DNA of 54,999 nt from Phenylobacterium sp. (GCF_025351295.1 NZ_JANXWD010000025.1:1-54999), one strand, 5' to 3'; counted from the first letter of the stretch, positions 27,640-36,941 are shown. Notes: generated from the letters alone by a model not told the origin. Translations and numbers: made by a program.

Positions 27640-28301
27640 GGTCGCGGCCGCCCGGTGCGGCGGTCCAGCAGCAGCAGGCTCAGCACCACCGCGAAGGCGA
27701 ACGCCAGCAGGCCACCGGCCAGCAGATGCGCCCGGCCCCACTCCAGCCCCTCGACCAGCTTGTAGATTTCGATCGACAGCACCTCGGTCTGGCCCGGGAT
27801 ACCGCCGCCGATCATCAGCACCACGCCGAACTCGCCGATGGTGTGGGCGAAGGTCAGGACCGCGGCGACGACGAATCCGGGCCGCGCCAGCGGGACCGCG
27901 ACGCTTAGGAAGGCGTCGAGCGGCGTGGCCCTGAGCGTCGCCGCAGCCTCCAGCGGCCGCTCGCCGATCGCCTGGAAGGCGTTGCGCAGCGGCTGCACCG
28001 CGAACGGCAGGGAATAGATCACCGAGCCGATCACCAGGCCGGTGAAGGTGAAGGCCAGGGTGCGGATGCCGATCGCCTGGAACGGCGCCATCAGCACGCT
28101 GTGCGGCCCCAGCGCGATCAGCAGGTAGAAGCCCAGCACCGTGGGCGGCAGGACGATGGGCAGCGCCACCAGGGCCGCCACCACCTCGCTCCACCAGGCG
28201 CGGGTGCGGGCCAGCCACCACGCCAGCGGCGTGGCGACCAGCAAAAGGATCAGCGTCGTCGCCCCGGCGAGCCGCAGCGTCAGCCAGAGGACCTCCGCCA
28301 T
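27636..28301 (-). CDS. modB: Molybdate ABC transporter permease ModB
   Basis: A 221-residue inner-membrane permease with five or six helices, starting [19 protein letters not shown]. The EAA-like loop [28 protein letters not shown] near residue 130 is the contact for the ATPase. The [15 protein letters not shown] segment is typical of ModB. It is translated with modC by a four-base overlap and starts three bases after modA ends. Confidence 0.94.
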   Translation of the reverse strand: MAEVLWLTLRLAGATTLILLLVATPLAWWLARTRAWWSEVVAALVALPIVLPPTVLGFYLLIALGPHSVLMAPFQAIGIRTLAFTFTGLVIGSVIYSLPFAVQPLRNAFQAIGERPLEAAATLRATPLDAFLSVAVPLARPGFVVAAVLTFAHTIGEFGVVLMIGGGIPGQTEVLSIEIYKLVEGLEWGRAHLLAGGLLAFAFAVVLSLLLLDRRTGRPRP

Positions 28302-28304
28302 CGG

Positions 28305-29060
28305 CTATGGGACCTCGTAGCCGTATGTCTTGATGATCGCCCGCGCCTCGCCGCCCTTCAGGAAGGCCATGAAGGCCACGGCCGCGGGATTGGCCGCGCC
28401 GGTCTTCAGCAGCACCGCCTGCTGGTCGATGGCGGTGTGGTCGGCCGCGGGCACCACCCAGCGCGAGCCGCCCTTCGCCGCGATCACTTGCGACAGGCCC
28501 ACGAAGCCCAGTTCGGCCGCGCCGGTGTCGACGAACTGATAGGCCTGGGCGATCGAGGTTCCCTGCACCAGCTTGGGCGTCAGCGTCTCATAGACGCCCA
28601 GCTTCCTCATCGTCTCGATGGCCGCCACGCCATAGGGGGCGGTCTTGGGGTCGGCGATAGCCAGCTTCTGGAATCCGACCGACTTCAGCACCGCGCCCTT
28701 GCCGTCGACCAGGCCCGGCGTCTTGGAATAGAGCACCAGCCGGCCGACCGCATAGGTGAAGCGGCTGCCGCCGACGCCCAGCCCCTCGGCCTCGGCCTTC
28801 TCCGGCCGCTCGCGGTCGGCGGACAGGAACACCTCGAACGGCGCCCCGTTGGCGATCTGGGTGTAGAACTGGCCAGACGACCCGAAGCTCAGGGTGGCGT
28901 CATGGCCGGTCTTCGCCTTGAACCGCGCGGCGATCTCCTTCGCCGGCTCGGTGAAGTTGGCGGCCACGGCCACCTTGACCTCGGCGGCCAGCGCCTGGCC
29001 GGCGGCGAGGCTCGCCACAGCGGCGGCCGCGAGGGCGAGCAACGAACGACGAACGAACAT
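28305..29060 (-). CDS. modA: Molybdate-binding periplasmic protein ModA
   Basis: A 251-residue periplasmic binding protein with a signal peptide (MFVRRSLLALAAAAVASLAAGQALA). The start of the mature protein, EVKVAVAANFTEPAKEIAARF, and the motif LSFGSSGQFYTQI contain the oxyanion-binding Ser residues of ModA, and the mid-section ADPKTAPYG is conserved as well. It delivers molybdate to ModBC. It is the first gene of modABC and is divergent from modE, with a possible ModE site between them. Confidence 0.95.
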   Translation of the reverse strand: MFVRRSLLALAAAAVASLAAGQALAAEVKVAVAANFTEPAKEIAARFKAKTGHDATLSFGSSGQFYTQIANGAPFEVFLSADRERPEKAEAEGLGVGGSRFTYAVGRLVLYSKTPGLVDGKGAVLKSVGFQKLAIADPKTAPYGVAAIETMRKLGVYETLTPKLVQGTSIAQAYQFVDTGAAELGFVGLSQVIAAKGGSRWVVPAADHTAIDQQAVLLKTGAANPAAVAFMAFLKGGEARAIIKTYGYEVP

Positions 29061-29097
29061 CTGGTCTTCCCGTATGATGGCGTGGGCGCAAGCCGCA

Positions 29098-29109
29098 CGT
29101 TATGTAACG
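29098..29109. promoter_or_regulatory. Candidate ModE operator between modA and modE
   Basis: CGTTATGTAACG is an inverted repeat with five-base arms CGTTA/TAACG in the 78-base divergent region. The arm ends resemble the outer parts of known Mo-boxes, which are CGTTATAT-type half-sites, although the spacing here is compressed. ModE with molybdate would bind here to shut down modABC. Confidence 0.45.
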
Positions 29110-29138
29110 GGCCTGCCTAACGCCGTGAAGGGGCCACC

Positions 29139-29933
29139 ATGAACGACGCCAGCCCGCTCACCGCCGCCCTCACGTTCCAGCGCGGCGCCCTGCCCCGCGT
29201 CGCCCTGGCCCGCATGGCCATGGTCGAGGCGGTTGGCGAGCTGGGCTCGATCAGCGCCGCGGCCAAGCGGCTGGGCCTCAGCTACAAGGGCGCCTGGGAT
29301 GTGGTCCAGGCGCTCAACAACCTGTTCGACACCCCCCTGATCGAGGCCGCGCCCGGCGGACGGGCGGGCGGCGCGGCCGTCGTCACCGCGCGTGGCCGCG
29401 CCGTGGTCACCGCCTTTCGCCGCGTGCGGCAGGAGCTGGACGCGGCGCTGGCCAAGCTGGACGCCGAGCTGAACGGCGCCCCCGCCACCGACCTGTTCTG
29501 GAGCCTAGGCATGCGCACCAGCGCCCGAAACGCCCTGCGTGGCGTCGTCAGCCACGTCACCCCCGGCGCAGTGAACGGCGAGGTCACCCTGACCCTCGCC
29601 GACGGCGTGGAGATCACCGCTATCCTGACCCGGCGCAGCATCGAGGACCTGGATCTGACGGTCGGCAAGCCGGCCATCGCCCTGATCAAGGCCGGCTTCG
29701 TGATCCTGGCGAAAGGCGAGAACCTGCGCACCTCGGCCCGCAATCAGATCGCCGGCATCGTCGCCCACCGGGAAGACGGCGCGGTCTCCAGCGAGATCAG
29801 CCTCGAGATCGGCGGCGGCAAGACCCTGATCTCCACGATCACCCTGGAGAGCGCCCAGGCCCTGGAGCTGGCGCCCGGCGACGCGGTCACCGCCCTGGTC
29901 AAGGCCCCGCACGTGATTCTGGCCGTCGAATGA
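29139..29933 (+). CDS. modE: Molybdate-responsive transcriptional regulator ModE
   Basis: A 264-residue regulator. The N-terminal winged helix (about 20-120) has the ModE pattern GSISAAAKRLGLSYKGAWD. Two tandem Mop/TOBE domains follow, each starting with a (M/L)RTSARN motif (residues 127 and 195), which bind molybdate at the dimer interface. It represses molybdate uptake when the cell has enough. The divergent modABC genes and the candidate site at 29098 support this. A strong hairpin follows the stop. Confidence 0.96.
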   Translation: MNDASPLTAALTFQRGALPRVALARMAMVEAVGELGSISAAAKRLGLSYKGAWDVVQALNNLFDTPLIEAAPGGRAGGAAVVTARGRAVVTAFRRVRQELDAALAKLDAELNGAPATDLFWSLGMRTSARNALRGVVSHVTPGAVNGEVTLTLADGVEITAILTRRSIEDLDLTVGKPAIALIKAGFVILAKGENLRTSARNQIAGIVAHREDGAVSSEISLEIGGGKTLISTITLESAQALELAPGDAVTALVKAPHVILAVE

Positions 29934-29944
29934 GGACCCTGCCA

Positions 29945-29983
29945 GCGCTCCTCTCCCTCTCGCTTCGCGGGGGAGAGGAGCGC
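29945..29983. terminator. Bidirectional terminator between modE and the ABC-2 permease
   Basis: GCGCTCCTCTCCC and GGGAGAGGAGCGC are perfect 13-base arms around a 13-base loop (TCTCGCTTCGCGG). It lies between two convergent genes. The sequence CTCTCCC..CGCTTCGCG recurs in the hairpin at 41843-41869, so this is probably a recurrent terminator type in this genome. Confidence 0.75.
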
Positions 29984-30005
29984 GCCCGCCCCGCGCGGCG
30001 GTGCA

Positions 30006-31550
30006 TCAGCCCGCGCCGCCCAGCGCCTCGGCGATCCTGGCGTCGCTGCGGCGCATCGCCAGCACGCCGAGGCCGGCCAGGGCGGCGGGGATCAGGCCCC
30101 ACGGCTGGCCGAAGGCGAACAGCACCGTGGCGCCGGCGATCAACAGGCCCAGGGCGAACTCGGCCCAGGTCACGAACCAGGACGCGCGCCGCCGGGTGCG
30201 GAAATCAGAGCGCTTGCCGGGCCGCTGCCACCAGACGTTCAGCAGCGCCGCCATGCTGACCGACGCCGCGCAGCCGGTTGTGGCCGCCAGCCCGGCCGGC
30301 GGGTTGAGGACGATCAGCGGCAGCAGGAACGGCGCGAGCAGGATCGCCAGCGGCAGGCCCACCGCCGCCAGCTTGCCCCGCCGCACCAGGGCCGCCGGCG
30401 CCGGCGCGGAGGCCAGCAGCTCCGGCGCGTCCTCGGCCGAGACGGTGATCCAGGCCAGGCTGCCGGCCACCTGCCCCGCCAGCAGGCTGAGCGCCCCGGC
30501 GCTGCCCGGGACCAGTACCGCGTCGCCCTGCCCCGCCTGGCGCAGCAGCACGACCCCCAGCGGGATCATGTAGAGCACCCGCAGCAGCACCTGGGCGATC
30601 AGCGCGGGATCGCGGGCCAGCAGCCGCAGCTCCTTGCGCAGGGTCACCGCGAAGGGGCCGGCAGCGAACGGGCCGGCCGAGGCGCGGGTGCGCGCGGGCC
30701 CGCGGCGGCCAGCCCCCGCCGCGGCCGCGGCGTCGGCGGCGAAACCCGGGCCCAGCCAGGCGTTGGCGACCCCGAACAGCGCGCAGCCCGCCGCGATCAT
30801 CGCCAGCAGCGGTAACGGCTCGCCCATGGCCGCGCGGATCGGCCAGCTCAGGCCAGGGACCTGGAACCGCGGCTCATGGGCCAGCCGGACCACCGTGGAC
30901 CACAGGCTCTGCGACCCGCCGCCGCCCAGGATGTTGCGCAGCTGGGCGGTCAGGAAGAAGACCGCGCCGATCAGGGCCGCCATCACCTGGGCCACGGTGC
31001 GCGTCCGCCGCGGCCCCAACAACCGGAACAGCGCCGAGGCCAGCATCAGGCCCACCCCCGCCGCCCCCAACGCCAGGGCGAACAGCACCACCAGCAACGC
31101 CAGCCAGCGGGGATGGCCCATCACCGCCAGCACGACCAGCGGCCCGGCGGCCAGGTAGGCGAAGATCGAAAATACCGTCGCCGCCACGCCCAGGAACCGC
31201 ACGGTCATCACCCGGCGCGGCTGGAGCGGCGAGGAGAACAGCAGGTCCATGTCGCCGCGCTGGTAGAGCGCGTCCACCGCCGCCGAGAGAGTCTGCGACA
31301 GCATCAGGGTGAACAGCATCACCGCGGCCACCGCGGCGACCGCGGCGACCACCGGCGTCACCACCACCGGCACGCGGCGGAGGAACAGGCCCAGCGGCAC
31401 GCCCAGGCCGAAAGTCAGGAAGACCGGCGCGATCACCGAGAGGATGACGCCCGCCCAGCGGCCGCGCCTGCGGTTCGGCCGCAGCCGGCGAAAGGCCAGC
31501 CGCAGTTCGTGGTCCAGCAGCCAGATCGTCGAGCCGGGCGCGCCGATCAC
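30006..31550 (-). CDS. ABC-2 type exporter permease
   Basis: A 514-residue membrane protein with roughly twelve hydrophobic segments, arranged as two six-helix halves separated by a basic, alanine-rich loop near residue 290. The segment MDLLFSSPLQPRRVMTVRFLG in the first half and the related LLARDPALIAQVLLR stretch in the second match full-length ABC-2 permeases of unknown substrate. It starts with a GTG that overlaps the TGA of the upstream ATPase gene (GTGA), so the two form one exporter. The substrate is unknown. Confidence 0.8.
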   Translation of the reverse strand: MIGAPGSTIWLLDHELRLAFRRLRPNRRRGRWAGVILSVIAPVFLTFGLGVPLGLFLRRVPVVVTPVVAAVAAVAAVMLFTLMLSQTLSAAVDALYQRGDMDLLFSSPLQPRRVMTVRFLGVAATVFSIFAYLAAGPLVVLAVMGHPRWLALLVVLFALALGAAGVGLMLASALFRLLGPRRTRTVAQVMAALIGAVFFLTAQLRNILGGGGSQSLWSTVVRLAHEPRFQVPGLSWPIRAAMGEPLPLLAMIAAGCALFGVANAWLGPGFAADAAAAAGAGRRGPARTRASAGPFAAGPFAVTLRKELRLLARDPALIAQVLLRVLYMIPLGVVLLRQAGQGDAVLVPGSAGALSLLAGQVAGSLAWITVSAEDAPELLASAPAPAALVRRGKLAAVGLPLAILLAPFLLPLIVLNPPAGLAATTGCAASVSMAALLNVWWQRPGKRSDFRTRRRASWFVTWAEFALGLLIAGATVLFAFGQPWGLIPAALAGLGVLAMRRSDARIAEALGGAG

Positions 31551-32293
31551 GCCGCCTCGCCCTCCGGCGCGGTCAGCTCCAGGAACACGTCCTCCAGGGT
31601 CGCGCCGGCCTCGCCGGTGCGGGCGCGCAAATCGTCCAGCGTGCCCTCGGCCACCAGCCGGCCGTGCTGGATGATGCCGATGCGGTCGGCCATCCGCTCG
31701 GCGACCTCCAGGATGTGGGTGGTCAGGATCACCGTCGCGCCATCCCTCACCCGCTCCTGCAGCAGGTCCTTCACCTGCCGCGCCACCCCGGCGTCCAGGC
31801 CGGTCAGCGGCTCGTCCAGGATCAGCAGCCGGGGATCGTGGATCAAGGCGCCGGCCAGCGCGGTCTTCTGCTTCATGCCCCGCGAGAACCCCTCGCAGCG
31901 TTCGCCGCGGTTCTCCCACAGGCCCAGCCAGCGCAGCAGTTCCTCGGCCTTGGCGCGGGCGGTCTTCGCGTCCACGCCCCACAGGCCGGCCACGAATTCC
32001 AGATATTCCATCGGGGTCAGCCGGTCGTAGAGCATCGGCTCGTCCGGGGCCCAGGCGATCAGCCGCTTGGCCGCCGCCGGATCGGCCAGGGCGTCGGCGC
32101 CGAACACCGAGATCGACCCGCCGTCCGGCTTCAGCAGCCCCGCCACCATCCGCAGCGTCGTGGTCTTGCCCGCACCATTGGGCCCCAGCAGCGCATAGAG
32201 CTCGCCGCTGCGCACGTTGAGGCTCAGGTCATCGACGGCGCGCCTGGCGCCGAAGGTCTTGGTCAGGCCCTGCAAGGCCAAGGCGTCGGTCAA
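31547..32293 (-). CDS. ABC transporter ATP-binding protein (exporter type)
   Basis: A 248-residue ATPase of the ABC-2 export group (CcmA/NodI-like). It has Walker A GPNGAGKTT, the degenerate signature GFSRGMKQK and Walker B LLILDEP, and the DEPLTGLDAG D-loop. The start is uncertain: homology begins at LTDALALQGLTKTFG, and a TTG at 32293 with GGAGG eight bases upstream is the best choice. An ATG at 32410 would add 39 residues unlike the family. It is coupled to the permease by a four-base overlap. Confidence 0.87.
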   Translation of the reverse strand: MTDALALQGLTKTFGARRAVDDLSLNVRSGELYALLGPNGAGKTTTLRMVAGLLKPDGGSISVFGADALADPAAAKRLIAWAPDEPMLYDRLTPMEYLEFVAGLWGVDAKTARAKAEELLRWLGLWENRGERCEGFSRGMKQKTALAGALIHDPRLLILDEPLTGLDAGVARQVKDLLQERVRDGATVILTTHILEVAERMADRIGIIQHGRLVAEGTLDDLRARTGEAGATLEDVFLELTAPEGEAA

Positions 32294-32460
32294 CGGCTCC
32301 ACCTCCGCGGGCGGCCGAATATGGCGTTGTCGCCCGACGGACACCAGCCGGCCCAGCGCTTCAGCAGACTTCAGTCTTTGGCAATCCCGACGGCCGATGA
32401 TGTTGCGCACGCAAGCGACCGGCGTCTACAAGCGCGCCGGGACAACGAACTCGAGATGGC

Positions 32461-34290
32461 ATGCCGATCATCCGGACGATCATCGACAAGGTGATGACCC
32501 GCGTCATCGGCCGCGATGAATATACGAGTGGCGTCCTGCGGCGCTATTTCAGGCGCACCTACGACATCGATATCGGCCTCTACACCCTCGGAGCCTTCGA
32601 CCGCTGGCGCATCCCGCCGGGGTCCAGGATCGGCCGGTATTGCTCAATCGCCGGGACCGCCCGGCTGTTGGACGGCAACCATCCGATGGATTCGCTGTCC
32701 ACCCATCCCTACTTCTACCTGAAAAGCTTCGGCATGGTGCCGGGCGACCAGGCCATAATCCAGGCGCCGGTGGTCGAGGACGACGTCTGGCTGGGTCACA
32801 ACAGCACCATCACCCCAGGGTGCCACCGGATCGGCCGCGGAGCCGTGATCGGCGCAGGCGCGGTGGTGATGAGCGACGTGCCGGCCTACGCGATCATGAC
32901 CGGGGCGCCGGCCAAGCTGGTGCGCTACCGTTTCCCGCCCGAGGTCGTCGACGCCGTCACGGCGACGCAATGGTGGCTGCTCGAGAAGCCGGCGCTGGAA
33001 GCGGCGCTGAAGCAGGCGCCCGGATTCGCGCTCACCCCGAGCCGCGAGAACGCCAACCTGTTCCTGCGCGCGCTGGGGCGGCCCGACCTGCCGCCCTTCG
33101 TCCCCACGGCGGAGCCCGCCGAGGTCGCCGCCGCCGGCGCCGTGGCCTCCGAAGGCGCGGTGATGGACCTGCTGCATCGCGAGATCGCCGGCTTCACGGC
33201 GGCAGACCTCGACCGCCCGATCGCCGACCTCGACATCGACAGCTTCGGCCTGATCAACCTGCGGATCGCGCTGGAGACCCTGATCGGCCGGCAGATCGGC
33301 GACCGGGTGTGGGGCGCGGTCCGTACGCCCGCCCATCTCGTCTCAATCGCCGCCGGCGGCGGGGCGTCGTCGTCGTCGGGGGCCAAGGCGCCCGCGCTGC
33401 TGATCGAAATCGACCTGGAGGCCGCCGACGTGAGCCGATCCGCCGCCGAGCGGCGCATTCAGTATGTGAACATGCCGCAGATGGCGCTGAGCGGCCTCTC
33501 CGAGCCCTGGACGTTCAAGGAGATGGGCGACATTCACTGGAGCGTCCTGACCCGCGGGCTGCGCACGCCATCGGCCGCCGTCGCCGATTCAGAAGGCGCC
33601 CGCCTCTACGCCACCTTCACCCGTATCTGCTTTTCCGCCGACCAGCCGCTCACCGACATCAAGGAAAACGACCGGCTGACCATCGATCTGGAAATGACCC
33701 GCTTCGGGGCGGGCATGTTCTTTTCGACGGCGCGGATCGAGGGCGCAACCGGCAAGGCGCAGGCCCGGATCATGACCAGCTTCTCCAAGTTCGGAGAGAG
33801 CGGGTCGAACACCTCGCTGCTGAAGGGTCAGCCGGTGATCCCGGAGAACTGCGAGATCTCCGCGGTCGACGCGCTGCCGGAATTTGCCCAGGCGTATCGC
33901 GCGCAGCGGGCCAGCGACCTCCCGGCCGCGATCTTCGAATGCGAGTATGAGATTCTGTCGCCGCACGACATCAACGGCGTTGGCCTGCTCTATTTCGCGG
34001 CCTATCCGACGATCGTCGACCTGTGCGCCGCGCGGCGGTTCGGGCGGCGGATGTTCATGGACTTCAGCACCACCTACCGCGACGTCTACTACTACGCCAA
34101 CAGCGGGCCGGAGGAGACGCTGGTCTTCCGCATTCACCGCGCCCATGAGGCGGCCGACGCCCTGGAATTCGACGCCACCCTCAGCCGCAAGAGCGACGGC
34201 AAGGTGATGGCCTTCGTGGCTACCGTGAAGCGGCCCGTGCGTTCCGCCGAGCGGGGCAAGGCCGCCGTGCTCGCGGCCGAGGCGACCTGA
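32461..34290 (+). CDS. Three-domain acyltransferase-ACP-LnmK-like fusion protein
   Basis: A 609-residue protein with three parts. Residues 1-190 are a left-handed beta-helix acetyltransferase of the CatB/XAT type, with GSRIGRYCSIA repeats, a likely catalytic His74 in DGNHPMD and a closing VPAYAIMTGAPAK motif. Residues about 230-300 form an acyl carrier protein, with Ser261 in DLDIDSFGLI as the phosphopantetheine site. Residues 311-600 match the LnmK/Pnap_2097-type double hot-dog family (MPQMALSGLSEPWTFKE...). LnmK itself loads methylmalonyl-CoA, decarboxylates it and gives propionyl-ACP. Here the chain could be made on the attached ACP and handed to an acceptor by the N-terminal domain. No polyketide or peptide synthase is nearby. 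The family assignment is from memory of motifs. Confidence 0.78.
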   Translation: MPIIRTIIDKVMTRVIGRDEYTSGVLRRYFRRTYDIDIGLYTLGAFDRWRIPPGSRIGRYCSIAGTARLLDGNHPMDSLSTHPYFYLKSFGMVPGDQAIIQAPVVEDDVWLGHNSTITPGCHRIGRGAVIGAGAVVMSDVPAYAIMTGAPAKLVRYRFPPEVVDAVTATQWWLLEKPALEAALKQAPGFALTPSRENANLFLRALGRPDLPPFVPTAEPAEVAAAGAVASEGAVMDLLHREIAGFTAADLDRPIADLDIDSFGLINLRIALETLIGRQIGDRVWGAVRTPAHLVSIAAGGGASSSSGAKAPALLIEIDLEAADVSRSAAERRIQYVNMPQMALSGLSEPWTFKEMGDIHWSVLTRGLRTPSAAVADSEGARLYATFTRICFSADQPLTDIKENDRLTIDLEMTRFGAGMFFSTARIEGATGKAQARIMTSFSKFGESGSNTSLLKGQPVIPENCEISAVDALPEFAQAYRAQRASDLPAAIFECEYEILSPHDINGVGLLYFAAYPTIVDLCAARRFGRRMFMDFSTTYRDVYYYANSGPEETLVFRIHRAHEAADALEFDATLSRKSDGKVMAFVATVKRPVRSAERGKAAVLAAEAT

Positions 34291-34296
34291 ACCGCC

Positions 34297-35178
34297 TCAG
34301 CGCAGGACGGTCAACACGACACCCACCACGGTCAGGGCGCCGCCCAGCCATTGGCGCAGGCTGAGCTTCTCGCGGAACAGCCGGCGGCCGACCGCGGCGG
34401 CGATCGGCGCTTCGATGACGCCCACCGCGCGGACCTGGCCCGCGGGCGCCATGGCCAGGGCCCCGAACCAGCAGGCCGAGGCCGCCGAGCCGAAGAACCC
34501 GGCGCTCAGCGAGAGCCGCCACGACGCCGCGACGGCCCTCAGCGACTGCGGGCGCAGGACCGCGAGCAGGATCAGCAGCAGGATCGACTGGCAGGTCTGG
34601 GCGATCACCAGCCCGGCCAGCGCCGAGAAGATCGGATGCGCCGGCTCGAACGCCAGGCCGGCCTGCCGGTAGCCGTTCAGCGCCACCGCGAACGCAGCGC
34701 CCGACGCCAGGCCGTAGCCGGCCCCCGCCAGGCTGCCCTTGACGTCGGCGCGCTTCGGCCAGGACAGGATCGCCAGGCCCGCCGTGGCCAGCGCCACCCC
34801 GGCCCAGGCCGCCGCCGGCAGGGCGTCGCCCAGCACCAGCCAGCCGATGATCGCCCCCAGCGGCAGGGAGGACTGCTGCATGACGGTCGCCACGGCGAAC
34901 CCCGCGCGGTGCATGGTCATCAGCAGGGCGCCCGTCGCGGTGATCTGCGCCAAGCCGCCGACGATCGAGCCTAGCCAGAACCGCGCCGACGGGTCCGGAT
35001 GCGCGTCCGGCGTCAGCACGGCCACGACCGCGAACATGGCGAGGGAGAACGGCAGGCCGAACAGGAACCGCACCAGGGTCGCCCCCCACGGCCCGGCATC
35101 GCCCACCAGCCCCCGCTGCAGCGCATTGCGCGCCACCTGCAGCGGCGCAGCCGCCGCCGTCATGATGATCCAGAGCAT
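34297..35178 (-). CDS. EamA/DMT superfamily transporter
   Basis: A 293-residue protein with ten helices in two EamA repeats, typical of drug/metabolite exporters. The second repeat ends in the FREKLSLRQWLGGALTVVGV segment that marks the family. The ATG at 35178 was chosen since a longer frame would begin inside the family A repeat. The substrate is unknown. It is convergent with the fusion protein gene and lies only six bases from it, downstream of leuA on the same strand. Confidence 0.87.
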   Translation of the reverse strand: MLWIIMTAAAAPLQVARNALQRGLVGDAGPWGATLVRFLFGLPFSLAMFAVVAVLTPDAHPDPSARFWLGSIVGGLAQITATGALLMTMHRAGFAVATVMQQSSLPLGAIIGWLVLGDALPAAAWAGVALATAGLAILSWPKRADVKGSLAGAGYGLASGAAFAVALNGYRQAGLAFEPAHPIFSALAGLVIAQTCQSILLLILLAVLRPQSLRAVAASWRLSLSAGFFGSAASACWFGALAMAPAGQVRAVGVIEAPIAAAVGRRLFREKLSLRQWLGGALTVVGVVLTVLR

Positions 35179-35190
35179 ACAAAGCGCCTT

Positions 35191-35333
35191 TTCCCTCCCC
35201 TTCATGGGGAGGGACAGACCGCGCAGCGGTCAGGGTGGGGAAGTGCGGGCCGAAGTGAGGCGTGGGAGCTTGATTCACACTTCCCCACCCGGCTCGCCGC
35301 CGGCGAGCTGTCCCTCCCCATGAAGGGCAGGGA
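35191..35333. repeat. Long palindromic intergenic repeat, family A, copy 2
   Basis: Outer arms TTCCCTCCCC and GGGCAGGGAA, with inner arms GGTGGGGAAGTG and CACTTCCCCACC and the GGCTCGCCGCCGGCGAGC hairpin. It separates leuA (stop at 35343) from the EamA gene, both on the minus strand, so it would sit in any leuA read-through transcript. Confidence 0.85.
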
Positions 35334-35342
35334 AGAGCGGCG

Positions 35343-36941
35343 TCAGAACCCGCTGGCGACCTTGTTCGGCGCGCTCTTTTCCTTCCGCGCGAAGAGGTTG
35401 TTGAGCGCGTTGACATAGGCCTTGGCCGAAGCGGTCAGGGTATCCGTATCGGCCGCCGTGCCGGTGGCGATGCGGCCGTCGTCCTCGAGCCGCACCGAGA
35501 CCTGGGCCTGGGCGTCCGTGCCCTCGGTCACCGCATGCACCTGGAAGAGGCGCAGCACGGCCTGGTGCGGGATCACCGCGTGGATGGCGTTGAACACCGC
35601 GTCCACCGGGCCGTCCCCGGTCGCGTTGGCGGACTTCTCGACGCCCTCGATGGTCACCGTCAGAAAGGCCTGCTGCGGCCCCTCGGTGCCAGCGATGACG
35701 CGCAGGTGCTTGACCTGGACCCGGTCGGCACTGCTGGCCAGGGCGTCGTCCACCAGCGCCACGATGTCGTCGTCGAACACGTGCTTCTTCTTGTCCGCCA
35801 GGTCCTTGAAGCGCTGGAAAGCCTCGTTCAGAGCGTTGGCTCCCAGCTCGTATCCCAGGTCCTTCAGCTTCTCGCGGAAGGCGTGGCGGCCGGAGTGCTT
35901 GCCCATCACCAGGTTCGAGCCGCCCTGCCCCACGTCCTCGGGCTGCATGATCTCGTAGGTGCCGCGGTCCTTCAGCATGCCGTCCTGGTGGATGCCGCTC
36001 TCGTGGGCGAAGGCGTTCTTGCCGACGATGGCCTTGTTGAACTGCACCGGGAAGCCGGTGATCGCCGAGACGTAGCGGCTGGCGCGGGTGATGTGCTGGG
36101 TCTCGATGCCGGTGTGGAAGCGCAGGTGGTCGCCCCGCACCTTCAGCGCCATGACGTTCTCTTCCAGCGCCGCATTGCCGGCCCGCTCGCCGATGCCGTT
36201 CACCGCGCATTCGACCTGCCGCGCGCCGCCCTGCACGCCGGAGAGGCTGTTGGCCACCGCCAGGCCCAGGTCGTTGTGGCAGTGGGTGGAGAAGATCACC
36301 GTGTCGGCGTTGTCGACGTTGGCGATCACGTCGCGGAACATGTCGGCGTATTCGGACGGATAGCTGTAGCCGACAGTGTCGGGCAGGTTGATCGTGGTGG
36401 CGCCGGCCTTGATCGCGGCGTCGACGCAGCGGCGCAGGAAGTCCTGCTCGGTGCGCGTGGCGTCCTGGGCCGACCACTCCACGTCGCCGCACAGGTTGCG
36501 CGCGTGGGTCACCGACTTGGTGATCATGTCCAGGATGTCCTCCTGCGACGCGTGCAGGATGTGGTCCCGGTGGCCGGGGCTGGTGGAGAGGAAGGTGTGG
36601 ATCCGGCCGCGCCTGGCCTTCTTGATGGCTTCGGCGCAGCGGTCGATGTCGGCCATGCCGGCGCGGGCCAGGCCGCAGACGATGCTCTCGGTGACGATGC
36701 CGGAGATGGCGCGGACGGCCTCGAAGTCGCCGTTCGAGGCGATCGGGAAGCCCGCCTCGATCACGTCGACCTTCATGTCTTCGAGGATCTTGGCCAGCTC
36801 CAGCTTCTCGTCGTGCGACATCGAGGCGCCGGGCGACTGCTCGCCGTCGCGCATGGTGGTGTCGAACACGATGACGCGGTCGGCGGCGGATTTGGCGGCC
36901 GCCGGTTCAGCGACGGCGGACTCGGATACGGGATGGGTCAT
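35343..36941 (-). CDS. leuA: 2-isopropylmalate synthase LeuA
   Basis: A 532-residue enzyme that condenses acetyl-CoA with 2-ketoisovalerate, the first step of leucine synthesis. The TIM-barrel begins VIVFDTTMRDGEQSPGASM, and the metal-binding HCHNDLG motif follows. The C-terminal domain (about 395-532) is the leucine-binding regulatory domain. The start at 36941 gives MTHPVSESAVAEP; a longer upstream frame overlaps the leader and is not used. The enzyme is thus controlled by feedback and, judging from the leader peptide at 37024-37092, by attenuation. Confidence 0.96.
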   Translation of the reverse strand: MTHPVSESAVAEPAAAKSAADRVIVFDTTMRDGEQSPGASMSHDEKLELAKILEDMKVDVIEAGFPIASNGDFEAVRAISGIVTESIVCGLARAGMADIDRCAEAIKKARRGRIHTFLSTSPGHRDHILHASQEDILDMITKSVTHARNLCGDVEWSAQDATRTEQDFLRRCVDAAIKAGATTINLPDTVGYSYPSEYADMFRDVIANVDNADTVIFSTHCHNDLGLAVANSLSGVQGGARQVECAVNGIGERAGNAALEENVMALKVRGDHLRFHTGIETQHITRASRYVSAITGFPVQFNKAIVGKNAFAHESGIHQDGMLKDRGTYEIMQPEDVGQGGSNLVMGKHSGRHAFREKLKDLGYELGANALNEAFQRFKDLADKKKHVFDDDIVALVDDALASSADRVQVKHLRVIAGTEGPQQAFLTVTIEGVEKSANATGDGPVDAVFNAIHAVIPHQAVLRLFQVHAVTEGTDAQAQVSVRLEDDGRIATGTAADTDTLTASAKAYVNALNNLFARKEKSAPNKVASGF

